A DNA stretch of 64,000 bases from Neoconidiobolus thromboides FSU 785 (lineage: Eukaryota > Entomophthoromycota > Entomophthoromycetes > Entomophthorales > Neoconidiobolaceae): assembly GCA_025603075.1 (NCBI GenBank), contig MU626300.1, forward strand, positions 1 through 64,000. The letters run 5' to 3'. A program made the position numbers and the translations under genes. Below the pieces are notes generated by a model, which worked only from the letters and a program-made list of their open reading frames with translations, was not told the origin of the DNA and did no database searches. Positions 1 through 12,892 of the stretch are shown one piece after another (the first letter of the stretch is position 1; every line of letters starts with the position of its first letter).

Positions 1-372
1 CTGATATCTCAAACATTTAACAAAGCCACTAAGAAAACTTAGTAGTATTTTACGCAGATTTTACAGTAGTATTGTCTATTCTATTTGTTTTACATAGTCT
101 GTAGCCTATTAAACACTAATCTTCATAATCCAAGTCTATCTTAGTCATATAAATTAAGACCTTTCATCTTATAGTGTAGTCAATTAGGTAATAGCTGTTT
201 TTGACTCCAATCACCAAGTATCAGATTTTACACTGCTTGATTAAATTTACTATTATTAATAATAAGCTTTAATAATAAACAATTTTGTTTTATTCTAAAA
301 CTCTGTAAATTCTCGATCGTTATAGATAATTATTAAATCTGATATAAATGAACTATAGTGTTTATATAATAT

Positions 373-470
373 GAGGATGTATTTTTGTGTTTAACAATTT
401 TACCAACAAATTTTCCACTCAGATAGCGCTTAAAAAATTGAAAAATAATGAAACCAAAAAAAACAGCCCC
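373..470 (+). mobile_element. MITE-like hairpin element, copy A
   Basis: This 98 bp copy starts GAGGATGTATTTTTG and ends in the near-complement CAAAAAAAACAGCCCC, with the inner pair TTTTCC/GAAAAA around TAGCGCT. ATAT lies directly on both sides (369-372 and 471-474), consistent with a target-site duplication. It has no coding capacity. Confidence 0.75.
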
Positions 471-1144
471 ATATGTTTTTCCTTGTTACGTTAAAATTTG
501 AAAAAATTTGTTTTAAGTTTAATGATGAAAGCTTGTATTTTATTTTTATTTTAAAAAATAAAGTTAATTATATACTTATGTATTATATATCTATTAAATA
601 TTTAATAAAAATAATACAAAATATACAATCAAAAAAGTAGTTATTTAAAAAAAAATAAACCAAAATAAGTTTTAATTTTGACTTCTTTATTTAATTTTTA
701 AATTATAATTAATTAGCTGATTATTTTTGTAGTTTTCTTATAAGTATTTTATAATAAAATAAAAGTACTACTTTTTGGCTATAATAAATATAAACTAGAT
801 GTTTTGATTTACTTGAAAAATTAGGAAATAATAAATTTAAAAAATCTTTACTACAATTATTTAATTATGCTGGTTTTATGTAAATTTACTCGAATTATAA
901 TTATAGTTATAATTGTTTTATTATGATGTTTTCTAATTTTGAAAAAAAATTCAGTTAGTCAAAAATAAATCAAAATAACTATAGTAAGTTGGAAATGCTA
1001 AATTACAATTAAGCTCAACTTACAAATATTGCAACTCCATCGTAATCAAATTTGTAGTTGCTTTTAGAGCTAGTTAGTTATTTGTCTGTTTGTTTTCTTA
1101 AAGTATAACTTTCGGATTTTGGTCCGATTTTAAAAAAAGTATAC

Positions 1145-1242
1145 GAGGATGTATTTTTGTGTTTAAGAATTTTACTAACAATTTTTCCGCTTAAATAGCG
1201 CTTAAAAAATGGAAAAATAATGAAGTCAAAAAAAACACTCCC
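1145..1242 (+). mobile_element. MITE-like hairpin element, copy B
   Basis: This copy runs from GAGGATGTATTTTTG to AAAAAACACTCCC and keeps the inner TTTTTCCGC and GGAAAAA arms and the AGCGCT core. It is 98 bp, the same length as copy A. The flanks are AT-rich but a clean target duplication is not visible. Confidence 0.75.
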
Positions 1243-1304
1243 ATATCCTTAAATAAACAGCCAACTAGGTTTTAATAGAGTTGTAGCAATTATAATTTAT
1301 ATAC

Positions 1305-1400
1305 AGGGATGTATTTTTGTATTTAAGAATTTTACTAACAATTTTTCCATGCAAATAGCGCTTAAAAGATGGAAAAGGCAATGAAGCCAAAAAAACATCC
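1305..1400 (+). mobile_element. MITE-like hairpin element, copy C
   Basis: This copy runs from AGGGATGTATTTTTG to AAAAAACATCC, with TTTTTCC, AGCGCT and GGAAAA inside. It lies about 60 bp after copy B in the same orientation and about 225 bp beyond the WDR44-like stop codon. Confidence 0.75.
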
Positions 1401-1624
1401 TGATTTTTTTTATTAATAATAATTAATTCTAAAAATTAAAACAAAATTAAAACAAAATCAAATTATATTTTTAATATTTTAATTCGAAGTTGAGAAAACT
1501 GATATGAAATAATAATGATAAAGCTATATGTATGAAAACATATATTGCCTTATAAATCTTATAATTTGCGGTTTTTATTTATATTAAAAATAAAACAAAA
1601 TAAAATAAAAACACTAAACCAAGG

Positions 1625-4172
1625 TTAAAGTAATCCAGACAACACCTTTTTGCATCCAAGGCATATAGTTAAAATGGTATTATTTGAGTTTATATGTATA
1701 CACATAGAAGTAGGCGAAGAGGGAGTAGTTAACGGATGATGACTGTTACTATTATTTGGCAAATTTACTACTGCATTATTTGGTAATTTAATCGATTGAA
1801 GAGGGAGAGAGGTAGTAGATTGATTAGGGTTTTCCAGTGTATTATTATTTTTTACAGCATTTGAATTATCATTATGAGTTCCGGTAATAAGATTTGCATT
1901 GTATGCTACTACCTTTGCATTTGTATTACAGTCTTTACAAATCATTTGATCGTTATTAAAGACTGGTTTTGTATCATTATAGACGATAGAACCTGTTAAA
2001 TTAGATCTACTTGTTTTCGTTGAACTAGCATCTGAGCCCTTCCTTTCTCTTCTAAGTGATCTTGTCAACTCCTTGCTTATCCTTCCTAATTTGTGAATTG
2101 ATAAATTGTCATCAAATAATATACTTCTGATTGAAGGAGTGTAAGGAGCTGGTAATGTGTTACGTCTAAATACTTTCAAATTACCCAAATAATCTGCACT
2201 GATTAATATATGGCCTTCATTGATATATGACTCTACCGATGGATTTTCCAAAGAACTGGATTGTGGATTAAGCAATGGATCGTCCATTTGTGCTAATAAT
2301 CTTTTGGTGATTTTAGGCGCCAACACTGCTGCAGTAACAATACTATTGTGTGCCTCAATTGCTTCATAAGAACAGTCAGCTTCTTTCTTTTTAAATAAAA
2401 ATCCTTTTTTAGCTAAGTGTGTATCAAGTTTATCTATAGGATTATTTAAATTAAATATAAAGGTTTGATTGTTTTCTGAGCCACATACAACATATTTAAG
2501 ATCATCACTACAATGATAAGGTATTAGCTTTAATGTTAATCATTAACTAAATATAAACTACCTAAAAGTTGCCTTAATTTGATTTGAATTATTTTCTGGC
2601 CCTTTTAATTTTTGGTCTAATGATAGATCATTTACATTATAAATTCGTATTCTTGAATCATTCGAAGTTATCATCACTTTACCCCCTTCTACGTTTGGGT
2701 CAGGGATAGCTTCTATACCTGTAATCTTTCTCGCAACTACAGTTCTAGTTTTTGCCCCTGATTTTACTGTTATTTGCGAATGTACTTTCAATCCTTCTGT
2801 TTTGTAAAATACGCATAGCCCATGATATGATCCTGCTATTGCAAGCTTTCCATCTACACTAAATCCTACAGCAGTTACAAGGTTTCCATCAGGTAATTCG
2901 GCCCAGCTTGATACTTTTTTTTCAGGAATATTCCACAATCGAATTCGACAATCTAAAGATCCAGATATAAAATATCGATCATTTTTAGGATGAAAAGCAA
3001 CTGATGTTACAAAATCCATGTGTTGGTATACGCAAAGACATTCTGCTCGATTGACATGCCAAAGTCTAATTTAGATATTAAAAATAAAACAAAAAGCTAG
3101 TTATCATTTCCTTTACCTTACTGTTTTGTCTGTTGAAGAAGATAAAAGAAACCCTGTCTTAGACCACGATAAATCTAATACATCACTTTGATGTCCAACA
3201 AATGTTCTAACTGGTGAAGAAGTAAAAATAGGGAAATTTTCAATAAACCCTAAACCTCTTGATTTCTTAGCATCATCAAGTTCTTCTTCAGTTTGGTTAT
3301 TTCTTAACCTTAAGCCCCAAATACGGATCACTCCATCTTGCCCACCAGCTGCTAAATATTCTCCATCTTTACTAAAACCAAATGCCCATATCGCTCCTGG
3401 TTTGATCTTTTTGTTATTAGCTTCTATTTTAATATTGTTATCTTCTGATTTAGTATTGTTATCAATGTTAGTAGATGAGGTGGAATCTTTTCCATTTTTC
3501 ATCAAAATCTGAGATAAAAACATCTTATCGAAATCTCTAGTAAATTTGTTTTTTACTTTTGACTATAAATAAAATAAATTCGTGATAGCTTTAGTATCTT
3601 TATAAAAAATTACTTTTACAAAATCCATTGTTTCTTTGGGGATATCTGAATTAGATATGCTTTGAAAATCAACAAAGGAATTTCTGTTTGTAGTTTCTAT
3701 TGCATTTTTTTGAGTGCTTGGGGATGATCTTAAACTTTCTGTGCTTTTTGCTTTTCGAATTTCCTTTGAGTTAGCTACTTGAATATCGTTAAAATCTTCA
3801 TTTGAGTTTTTCGCCTCTTCCTTTTCACTTTCTCCATCGTCTGAAACTTTGGTTGAGATTCTAATCCTTGGTGTTGGTTTTAATTTTATTGAATTTTCTG
3901 GAGATTTAGTTGTCCAGAAATGTACATTATTAAGCAAAGATTTAGCGCCAGAAGTTAAGGTACTATTATTTTTAATTAATGTTTAATTCAAAATTAATTT
4001 CTCTTACTTAAATGGCACTTTTAAAGAATTACTATTTTCGTTTTCGTTTTCATTACGGGAAGGAATCTCTTTGATTGCTTCATCAACTAAAGTCATCAAT
4101 TATAATAAATTTTGGTTTAAATGAACATAATTCTATACCTGGGGAAGTTGGAATATCATGATGCTCTGCCAT
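1625..4172 (-). CDS. WDR44-like WD40 repeat protein
   Basis: A multi-exon gene of roughly 770 residues. The start MAEHHDIPTSPG is followed by introns near 4100, 3980, 3550, 3090 and 2540, each with GT..AG ends. The middle holds WD40 repeats: AAGGQDGVIRIWGL, then VRTFVGHQSDVLDLSWSK, STDKTVRLWHVNRAE, SGSLDCRIRLWNIPEKK and MITSNDSRIRIYNVNDL. Spacing and wording match the WDR44 family (yeast Dgr2/YKL121W), whose animal member binds Rab11. The N-terminal 200 residues and the C-terminal tail are low-complexity and rich in Ser and Asn. Function is inferred from family only; a scaffold role in membrane traffic is likely. The stop at 1625 follows an in-frame extension after the last repeat. Confidence 0.8.
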
Positions 4173-4722
4173 TATAAAAAATGAAAAGATTAAAAATGTA
4201 TCTTTAAAGCCTCTATTGCTAAATTGATTGGCTATTTAAACAGAACAGTCACTAAAATTTTAGTTTTAAAATCACTAATAATATTATATTTTATTAGAGA
4301 ATGGTAATAACAAGTACGTTTTTAATTTATTAAAATGCTCTATTTTAATTTTTTTTGTGATTTGACTCTATTTAAATTTCATGTTATAGTTTATAGTTTA
4401 TATGATAATGCGATTTCTTAATACATTACTTTTAAAAATCTTTTAGTTCAAATATTGTGTTATTTTTAATTTTTTTTATAACTTTTAGTATATAAGCATA
4501 TTTTTATATTTTTACTAACAATTAGATAACTTCAAAAGTAAGGTGCTTAGTCATTAATATGAGATAAATTTTATTCTTTACATTCCAAAATAACTAATAA
4601 TATTATGAACTGTAATAATATATTTACTACTAAATGATCTTGTTAAGCATTTTGAATTTAAAATTGTTTTTGTTCAAACTTAAATTTACTTTTTAAATAA
4701 AAATAAAATTATTATACAATAA
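4173..4722. other. Intergenic region between divergent genes
   Basis: This spacer separates the divergent starts of the WDR44-like gene and RRP36, so both promoters must lie here. It is AT-rich. I see no conserved motif, RNA gene or repeat element in it. Confidence 0.5.
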
Positions 4723-5477
4723 ATGAACAGAGAAATAAAACCAAAGACTAAAAAATCAAGTTCAAAGTAGTCAATATAATTTTATAGTTACCTTTATATT
4801 AAAACATCATTATTTAGACCTGCCGAATTACCAGCCAATAAACCTGTTGGTAGGTTTAGACAAGTTATTGAAGTTACTTCAAAAGTAATATCAAAGGACT
4901 ACTATTACTATTGTATTTACTAATAAATCGATATAGAATTTAAGAGATCCAAGATTTGATAATTTGAGTGGGAAATTCAATGAAGATTTATTTAAAAAAT
5001 CATATAGTTTTGTGAATGAAATTAAGGCTAATGAAATGCAAGAACTAAAAACTAAAGTTTCAAAAACTAAAGACCCACTTTTAAAAGAAAAGTTTAGTAA
5101 ACAATTAAATGCGGAGGTATAGTAATTATATGTATATAATTCAACCATGACTTAAACTATTAAAGCTTTCGAAATTAGCAGCAGAAAAACAAAAAGAAGA
5201 TAGAACTATACTGAAAAGAAAAATTAGAAGTGAAGAAAAAGATATGGTCAAACAAGGAAAAACTCCATTTTACCTTAAGAAGAGTAACTATTATTATATA
5301 GGATATTTATGTAATTTAACCCTTTATATAGGTGCTATCCGTCAACTTGAGCTAACACAAAAATTTAACCAAATGAAAGATAAAAAGAACTTTGATAAAG
5401 TTATTGAAAAGAAACGCAAGAGAAATGCAACCAAAGACCACAAGAAACTTCCATTTAAACGTAGGCAGGAGGAATAA
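4723..5477 (+). CDS. RRP36: rRNA biogenesis protein RRP36
   Basis: Splicing four short introns gives a start MNREIKPKTKKSSSKPAEL, then the family signature VGRFRQVIEVTSK and NLRDPRFDNLSGKFNE, then KQGKTPFYLKKSAIRQLEL and a basic C-terminus ending LPFKRRQEE. This order (RFRQV, DPRFD, KKPFYLKKSE-like, RQLEL) is the hallmark of Rrp36. That nucleolar protein is needed for early cleavages of the 35S pre-rRNA and 18S rRNA production as part of the SSU processome. The second intron must end at the TAG before AATTTAAGAGATCC to keep frame. The gene converges on the TFIIIC subunit gene, 174 bp away. Confidence 0.88.
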
Positions 5478-5651
5478 CTTCATTGAATTAACTACCATGA
5501 TAATATATAATAAATAAAAACTGAAATAGATATAGAATAAATGACATAAAAATGAAACTATATATTTAAAAAGTATAGATAAAGTATTTAAGATCTATTT
5601 AGCTTTTTTCCTATTCTGACACTTCATATTTAAATCGATAGTGTAAATGCT

Positions 5652-6044
5652 TTATTGTTTCTTTTCTAACTGTACACCTATTGTACGCAATCTCTTAAAT
5701 GAGGTAGAAACAAATTTGAGTTCCTCATCAACTTCAAATATCATATCCGTACCACTGGTTTGATCGTACTCCCCTCTTAAAGTATTAGAGCCTATTTGTA
5801 TGAATGGATTCGGTCCTTCTAAACCCTTGAGTTATTTTAGTTTTTAGTTTTTATTTTTTATTTTTTATTTATTTACAAGGATGGAATAAGGATCTCCCGG
5901 CTTTATATCTCTCTCACAATCTTTAAGTTCAATATCTAATATTATATAAGTTTCCTATACTAATTCATAAAAACATCTTATAATATCATATATTAATTAA
6001 ACCTTTTCAATAATTTCATATTCTTCATCATTATCAATGTTCAT
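5652..6044 (-). CDS. Small TFIIIC subunit (TFIIIC_sub6 domain)
   Basis: Three exons give about 97 residues starting MNIDNDEEYEIIEKETYI. The core ETYIILDIELKD, GLEGPNPFIQIGSNTL and GEYDQTSGTDMIFEVDEE matches the TFIIIC subunit 6 domain (human GTF3C6, fission yeast Sfc7, C-terminal part of yeast Tfc7). This forms a small beta-barrel with the larger tauA subunit in the factor that recruits TFIIIB to tRNA genes. The exon joins ...PYSIL|GLEGP... use GTAAAT and ...CTCAAG. It is short and without the extra phosphatase-like domain of yeast Tfc7. The RNA polymerase III subunit RPC2 lies in the same window but far away. Confidence 0.8.
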
Positions 6045-6382
6045 TTTAGCTTTTTGAATTAAATGCAGATTTAATTCAATAATACAATTTTTGGTTGTAA
6101 TTCTAAAATCAAGTTTTTATTTTTAACGAATAATAAATCACTTTTATTTTTGAACTTTTATTTCTAAATATAAAAAATATATCATTATATAACTCTTTAT
6201 GTAAAACTTTATTTAATAACACTTCAATAATTTATAATAATATAATTTACATCTTCTATAAATATCATATTTATGGAAGAATATAAAAATAGTTTATTAC
6301 TCTTCTTTAATTAATGAACTGAATAAAAACATAGGATTTAAAATAAACATCCTTATATAAAAATAATTTTTACTAAATATTA
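6045..6382. other. Intergenic region, nothing recognised
   Basis: This short AT-rich spacer lies between the 5' end of the TFIIIC subunit gene and the 3' end of the CLA4-like kinase, both on the minus strand. No coding signal or repeat element was seen. Confidence 0.5.
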
Positions 6383-8504
6383 TTAATTTTGTCTACTTCC
6401 TGTTACCAGCCTAGCTAGGTCTTGTTTTGAGCATGCTTTTTTAAGAAAAGGATGCTAAAAAAGATATTAATACTAAATAACAAATAAAATAAAATAAATA
6501 CGTTTAAAAGCTCCTCAGCATTAGCTCTACTAACATTATCTACGCATAAACAAAGAGCCAAAAATTCTTTGAGTTCTTCACTAAGTAATTCAGGTCGCTT
6601 TAAAGAAGGTGTTCCATTTGTAGCTATTAAATACAAGGCTTTTAATGGTTCTTCATCAAGATATGGAGGTTCATTTTCAACCATTTCAATAGCCATAATC
6701 CCCAAGGACCAAATATCTACTTTAGTATCGTATTCTTTTTGTTTAACTACTTCTGGTGCCATCCAATAAGGCGTACCGACCATCGTTGCTCTTTTTCTTT
6801 GCCTATCACTTATTTTTGCACAGAAACCAAAATCAGCTAAAAATTGAATTAATATCAAATTAAAATAATACACCAAATTATTACTCAGTTTAACTTGACC
6901 ATCTTCTGCTAACAATACGTTATCACTTTTAATGTCACGATGTATTATATTACGATCATGTAGATGCTTAAGTCCTTTACATGACTATAAATTATTTTTT
7001 GTCACTATTATAATTCTATTTTTTTATTATCTATATACTTACCTCTAAGCAAATACTTGAGATTTGTTCTTCTGTTAATGTATTTGAGTCAATAATATCC
7101 GTTAACGCTCCTCCTTTCATATACTCCATTAACACCCAAAGATCATTACCAGAAAGGAAACTATCAACGTAATTTACAATATTTGGGTGCTTTGCTTCTT
7201 TCATTACTGATAATTCATTATAAATTAAATGTTTACGAGGTTGTTGCGAAAGATCGATTAATTTCATTGCTACATATGTTTTACTTTTAAGATTACAACC
7301 TACATAAACTGACCCAGAAGCTCTGATAACGGATTAGTTTTATTTTGTTAAATTTAAAAGTTTTATTTACTTACCCTTGTCCAATTTTTTGCAATTTTTC
7401 ATAGCTGTCTTTAATGTTCCCTGAGTTAACTAGCTCTTCTATTTTTTTAAATATATGTTAATATAAATATATACCGAGTTTAAAGAATACAAACTTAATG
7501 CTTGGTAAACTTGCATATCTGACATAACTTGATCTGCTTGTGGTTTAGGTTTAGTTGCTGGTTTGGAGGAATTTGCCGTTAATGCAGCTAATGCTGATTT
7601 TTTGGAGCCATCATTTTCTACTTTATTTTCATTTGTATCATCAAAGTTCTTTTTAAAATATTACTTTAATCATATCACCATAATAAAATAAACTTACAAT
7701 TCCTTCATCAAACAATACTGAAAGTTTCTGAGGGAGTTCAGGCAAGAATGATAAACGATCCACAGGCAACTTTGTTTTGTCTTTTTCTGACCCTCCTAAT
7801 TGAGCTTTGTTTTGTGGTATTAAACCAGCCCATTTATCCCCATAATCCACATCTATATTCTTGGTGCTTTGTCCAGTATAAAAGCCAAGTGCATCTATCA
7901 CAGCCTGTGGGTTTTGTTTATAGTCTTCTTTTGTAATATTTGATTTTTGAAGTATTTGAGCCCATCCAGGAGGTAATCCCTATTATAATCATTATTTCAT
8001 TCTTTTATATTATGTGACAAATTACAGTAAAAACTCCGCTAACTGGATCAAAGTCTACGTGAATTTCATGAACAAAATTGGTTGGGTTTGAAACTGCTGC
8101 TTGAGATGAACGCTAAATAATTCAATTATAAATAATGGTTCATTTAATATTGTTTTAATAAAACCTGATAAATTGCGTCCATCCATGAATAAAGCTCTTC
8201 GTCATCTTTACAACTTATGTAATATGTTTTATCTTTAGTAATAATTTCAAAACTATGGGTTCTTAATTGATTCCTTGAAACTTGCAATACTTCTTTAAGA
8301 AATACGAGTGATGAAGCTTGATAAGATGACTATTACAAAGTTAGTAAGTTCTTTTTATCCAAGTAAACATTACTTCATTGCGGTGAAAAGTTAATGTATG
8401 TTCTCTAAGTAAAGCCCACCTTCTTTGCCAACGCCATGACTTGAAACTATCTTCTTTTATAGATAAATAACCTTCTTTAACCACAAGATATGAGGGCGTC
8501 GTCA
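6383..8504 (-). CDS. CLA4: CLA4-like p21-activated protein kinase (PH-CRIB-kinase)
   Basis: A gene of about nine exons encoding roughly 570 residues. Order: an N-terminal PH domain beginning [19 protein letters not shown], a p21-binding CRIB region ([27 protein letters not shown]), a linker, and a Ste20-type kinase. Kinase landmarks are the VAL-type lysine in [37 protein letters not shown] (joined over an intron), [11 protein letters not shown] and [12 protein letters not shown]. The last exon encodes [19 protein letters not shown] plus CRIB plus kinase is diagnostic of Cla4 PAKs, which act downstream of Cdc42 in polarity, budding or hyphal growth and septin assembly. All key catalytic residues are present. 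Confidence 0.92.
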
Positions 8505-9748
8505 TTGATTAAGTGTAAAAATGGGAACTGATCAACCTTGGCTTTATATTAATCAAAATCAATCAAATGAAGATTTATCAGTGTATTGGATGGCTTAAAA
8601 TTGTTGGAGAATTAAAATTTTATTTGATCAAATAAAATGAAGCTTTCTTATTAAAAAGGAAATGTGTCTGTGATTATGATGCAATAAAGCTTACTCATTT
8701 TAAGTTGATAGCAAATCATCTTACCTTTACAAAGTCCTACTTTGGAGTTAAAATAAAAGTTTATAAACAATAATCCAACTATACGATTATAATTAAGTTT
8801 TTGAGTTATAACAAATTATGGATATATTAGTTTTTAAGTTATATAATTAGTTTGATAATACAAGAGATATAAAGTGAGTATCTTTTTACTTCAAAACAAT
8901 TGATTTTTAAGCTATAAACACTTCAAAATAGGCTCACTTTTAAAAATTAAACTACCAGGTTGTAGCTAAATTTAAAGATTAATTTTTATTGCTACCACTA
9001 TATACATATTCAATTTCCAAGTAATATATTAGCTACTTTTATAGACTTTAGGTCATTTTTTAAATTATTATACAATACAGTACAATATAATATGGAATAT
9101 ACTTTTATGGTTTTAATTCCGATAGAATTTTGCTCTTTCTTTCAATATTATCAAAAATTTAATTTAATTAATTTAAACAAGAATTAAACTTGTCAAAGTA
9201 CTTTAGCATCAAAACTATTAGAAAGTGAAAGCTTAAAACATTAAGTTGCTACTAATTTTTATATCTTAATAAAAATCTTTATATTTAAGTTAAAACACAT
9301 AGGAAAAAAATACATATAAATAATAAAAACAATTAAAATACTTTCACATACATTTCAAACAATCTTTTATCCCAAGACAGCTTTTGTTACATGAAAGGAC
9401 TTTTGGTTATGAAAACAAGTGACTTTTGGAACAACTTTAATTAAGAAAGCAAAAAAAACTCAAAATAGTTAGTGCAAATTATAGCTTAGTAAATGTATTA
9501 AAGTTCCAAAGCAATAAAAAGCTAATTTGCTTAATAAGCTTATCAAAATCAAACATAGCTTTTAAAAAGACGATATAATAATATTTACCAAAACTATTCT
9601 CTAACTTTAATAGGCATCAACAGTATAGAAATAGACTATAGTCTCAACTCTAGAATACAAAAGTAAGCCGAGATTTTAAAATAACTTTATTAGTTTTTAA
9701 TCAAGTAGCGAAGATTACCTTTTTTATAGAAAAATAGTCTTTTTTAAA
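8505..9748. other. Intergenic region between divergent genes
   Basis: About 1.2 kb of AT-rich sequence between the divergent CLA4-like and VPS36 genes. It contains no MITE copy and no convincing coding exon or RNA gene. It presumably carries both promoters. Confidence 0.5.
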
Positions 9749-11348
9749 ATGCACAATGATACACCCAAAAAACTATTAGGTGAAACTATATTAACAGTTC
9801 AAGATAAAGTTGCAGTTTATTACGAGTATGATATACTTTATTTTATTTTATTTATTTGATAATCTATTTAGTGATGAAAAAAAACCAAGTATAGATTCTG
9901 TAACGCTTTATATTACCTCTCATCAAATTTATTTTAAAAAAGACAACAGTGAAATAAATTTTCATTTAAAAAACCAACATATAATTTCATTCCAAAATAT
10001 AGTAAGTATTATTTTAAAATATGAATATCAAAATTGAATGTTAGTTATAGACAGGAAATATATTTAAATCTCATAAGATAAAAATAATATATATTGAAGA
10101 AGTGAATGAAGTTGTTGAAAAATGGACTTGCGACTTTTGCTTGTTTAAAGAAAACGAGATCAAAAACAACATATGTATATCTTGCAATCTATCTAGAAGC
10201 TCAAGGACAGATTCAAAAACAAACTCAAAAACAGCCAAACAAAAAGATACAACAGGAATCGTTTGTCAAGGATGTACTTTTATAAATCATCCTTTAATGA
10301 AATTCTGTGAGATTTGTGAATTAAAACTTGATAATGATGAAAAGGAAAATGAAGATCATAATAAAAAGGATGAACCTATTGCCAAAGTCATAGTTTTTTC
10401 ATTTCGGGGTGGTGGTCAACCAATAGCCCTGTCTTCTCTTGAGTCGAGTTTAAATAAAAAAGCTTGGAAGGTAAAATTTAATAAATAATTGTATACTAAT
10501 ATTAAGATTTGAAGGCAAAATATGATGAAGGTTCCTTTATTAAAAATGAAGAATTAACATATCATGGGGGGATTTCATCAATAACTCAAAGAGCCGAAAA
10601 ATCAAAAATTACTACACAAGAGACTTTAACCCAGGCATTTTCAGATATAGATGCATTAATGGAAAGGGCTACTCATATGGCAAAACTTGCTGAGTATATC
10701 GTTAATAAGTTAAAAGCAAAAAATATAAGCGATAATTCAGAAGCAGAAATGGTCGAAAGCTATTTTCAAAAACTTGGGATTGAGTCTCCAATTTCAAAGT
10801 AAACAATTTATTTTCATTTTCAAATTTAATTTAATGTAGTTAAAAGGGATGTTGCTGGATCGTTATTTTATTTGGAAATAGCAAATGAAGTAGGGCAAGT
10901 TATTCTTCCAATAATTACTAACCCCCCTTATATTGGCGTTATGGATGTTATAGATGTCTATTGTATTTTTAATAAGGCGAGAGGAATAGGGAATTTAGTA
11001 TCACCTTCAGACTTAGTGGCGTCTTTTAATAAATTCGATGAAGCAAGGGTTCCATTAATATTTGATACCTTTTCTACGGGAGTAAAAGTGATTAAACATA
11101 AAGATTCAAATGATGATATTATAGTCGATAAAATTGTCAATATTTTAGATACAAAACAAAAGGAGTTGGACGAATATTTTGGTTTAGATTCCACAGCGAT
11201 AGCCAATAACTTAGGTGGAGGGATGAGTTTAGAAATTATTAATCATTATTTGAAACAAGCAGAAATACAAGGAAAATTATGTCGAGATTTAGTCCCACCT
11301 TTGAATATAATAACATATTATTTACCGTTTCCATTTTTCGAAGAATAA
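9749..11348 (+). CDS. VPS36: ESCRT-II subunit Vps36 with two NZF zinc fingers
   Basis: Five exons encode about 470 residues. The N-terminal GLUE (PH-like) half (MHNDTPKKLLGETIL ... VTLYITSHQIYFKK) is interrupted by two NZF fingers, CDFC..CISC and CQGC..CEIC, exactly as in yeast Vps36. The GLUE C-terminal strand region AKVIVFSFRGGGQPIALSSL follows. The remainder is the winged-helix EAP45 domain, with DIDALMERATHMAKLAEYIV and LCRDLVPPLNIITYYLPFPF. ESCRT-II sorts ubiquitinated membrane cargo into multivesicular endosomes; GLUE binds phosphoinositide and NZF fingers bind ubiquitin or ESCRT-I. The third and fourth introns must end at TTTGAAG and TTAAAAG to keep frame; earlier AGs create stops. Confidence 0.92.
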
Positions 11349-11390
11349 AAAGATGATTAAAAATACAAATTAGCTTTATTAAACAAATTA

Positions 11391-12062
11391 TTAATATCTT
11401 GAACGCACATTTTTCCATTGATACCTAAGATAAAATGTTAAGCAAAGAGATAAAGTACTTAAAACAAATATAAAATATCCTAAAACACCAGAAACAGTTG
11501 AAAAAGTACATATTGAGGGAAAGTCTATAGATTCTGGATGCTTCTCTTTCCAATCGTAAGAATAAGAAGAGCTTAATTTACATGCAACTAATCTCAAAGT
11601 TAAATATCCAGAGAATTTATCACTTTCATTGACACCAATTGGACCTGCGGGCGATCCAACTAATACTAAATTAGTTGCAACAAGAAACCCAACAATTAAG
11701 ATAAAGTCAATTGTAATATATGAAAATATTAGCCATTTTGGTAAATTGTATTGATGACCTTGTGCTAAAGTTTGGAACATTGCCAAAAAACAATATACAA
11801 CTGAAAAAACTCCAAGTACTAAATAAAAATAATGATGACCTTTAATAATGCCAATACTATAACCTGTTTCTATTAAAAATGTATCATTTTTACCAAAACA
11901 TTTCAAACAATAATATATGAAACCGCTTGCTATTGTACAAAAGAATAGTGAAAAGAATCGAAGGTAAAATCGAAGTTTGTCTAATCCTTCTAGTCTAGTT
12001 TCTATAACATTCTTTCCTGACTCTATGGCAGATACTGAAGGCAAATCATGAGGCAATAACAT
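11391..12062 (-). CDS. Uncharacterised four-helix membrane protein
   Basis: An intronless frame of 223 codons with four hydrophobic segments: about residues 32-53 (LRFFSLFFCTIASGFIYYCL), 75-97, 105-128 and 188-213. The layout, two helices, a third, a 50-residue loop with VGSPAGPIGVNESDKFSG, and a last helix, recalls MARVEL-type tetraspan proteins of fungi. I cannot name a family with certainty. It converges on VPS36 with only 42 bp between stop codons. The start MLLPHDLPSVSAIESGKN is the first in-frame ATG. Confidence 0.7.
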   Translation of the reverse strand: MLLPHDLPSVSAIESGKNVIETRLEGLDKLRFYLRFFSLFFCTIASGFIYYCLKCFGKNDTFLIETGYSIGIIKGHHYFYLVLGVFSVVYCFLAMFQTLAQGHQYNLPKWLIFSYITIDFILIVGFLVATNLVLVGSPAGPIGVNESDKFSGYLTLRLVACKLSSSYSYDWKEKHPESIDFPSICTFSTVSGVLGYFIFVLSTLSLCLTFYLRYQWKNVRSRY

Positions 12063-12837
12063 TGATATACAATATTGGGTAAAGATAAATTAAAAAAATA
12101 AAATGAAAAATAGCAACGGAACTTATTTAGCCAATTAAAGCAATTGATAAAAATATTAATTAAGGTATTACTCATGATCGGACAAATTTTTATTCCAACA
12201 AAATTCCTTTTTTTTGTAAAACAAATTTGTAGTCACAAAGGATATCAATTAAATTAAAAAAGCAGTCTTGTATAGCTTTTGAAGCCCTGACGATTTAATA
12301 TTATATCAAAATAAGATATTGCTTACTAAAGAGGAACACTAATCAGTATTAAGGTCCAGAGTTGATATTATGGTTGGGTTAGGATCATGAGTTTTTATTT
12401 TGTTATAAAAATTGCCTAACTATAAACAATACCCTGACCAAATTTAAGTAGCTCAAACTTTAATTAAAATTCTAAATCATTATTAAATCATTGAATTTGT
12501 ATATTTATAAATATATTGTAAATATAATTTTATGTTAAAATAAAAAGTAAAGTATTAATGAAAATCATAACCATGGTAGTATTTGTTTCCTATTTATTTT
12601 ATTTATATTTTATATTTTTTTATTTGCTTTGTAAAATATATCTTTATAAAAAATTTTAAGTTTAATTTATCATTTTTTATAACTTATGAAAATATAAATT
12701 AATATTTGAATTCCAAAATTTATATTTTTATATTTTCTTTAATTTTGAAATCATAAGCTTTTAGCGTTTTATAATTTTATAATTTTGAAAGCTCCATTTA
12801 TTATATTGAAATCATTATAGTTAAGATAAAAAATAAA

Positions 12838-12892
12838 AAATAAATAAATAAATAATAAATAATAAATAATAAATAATAAATAAAAAATAGAT
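12838..12892. repeat. AAT/AAAT simple repeat
   Basis: Tandem AAATAAATAAT and AATAAATAAT units in an intergenic stretch. Simple sequence with no further information. Confidence 0.7.

Larger units (their letters stand above)
1..1624. other. Gene-free AT-rich region with three MITE copies
   Basis: No reading frame here looks coding on either strand, and I see no tRNA-like structure. The stretch carries three copies of the window's short inverted-repeat element (annotated separately) in very AT-rich sequence. Its right end is the downstream flank of the WDR44-like gene. Confidence 0.6.

Noticed and set aside
5244-5477. Separate small gene ending in LPFKRRQEE
   Set aside because: It is the last part of RRP36, whose splice joins LKKS to AIRQLEL in frame.
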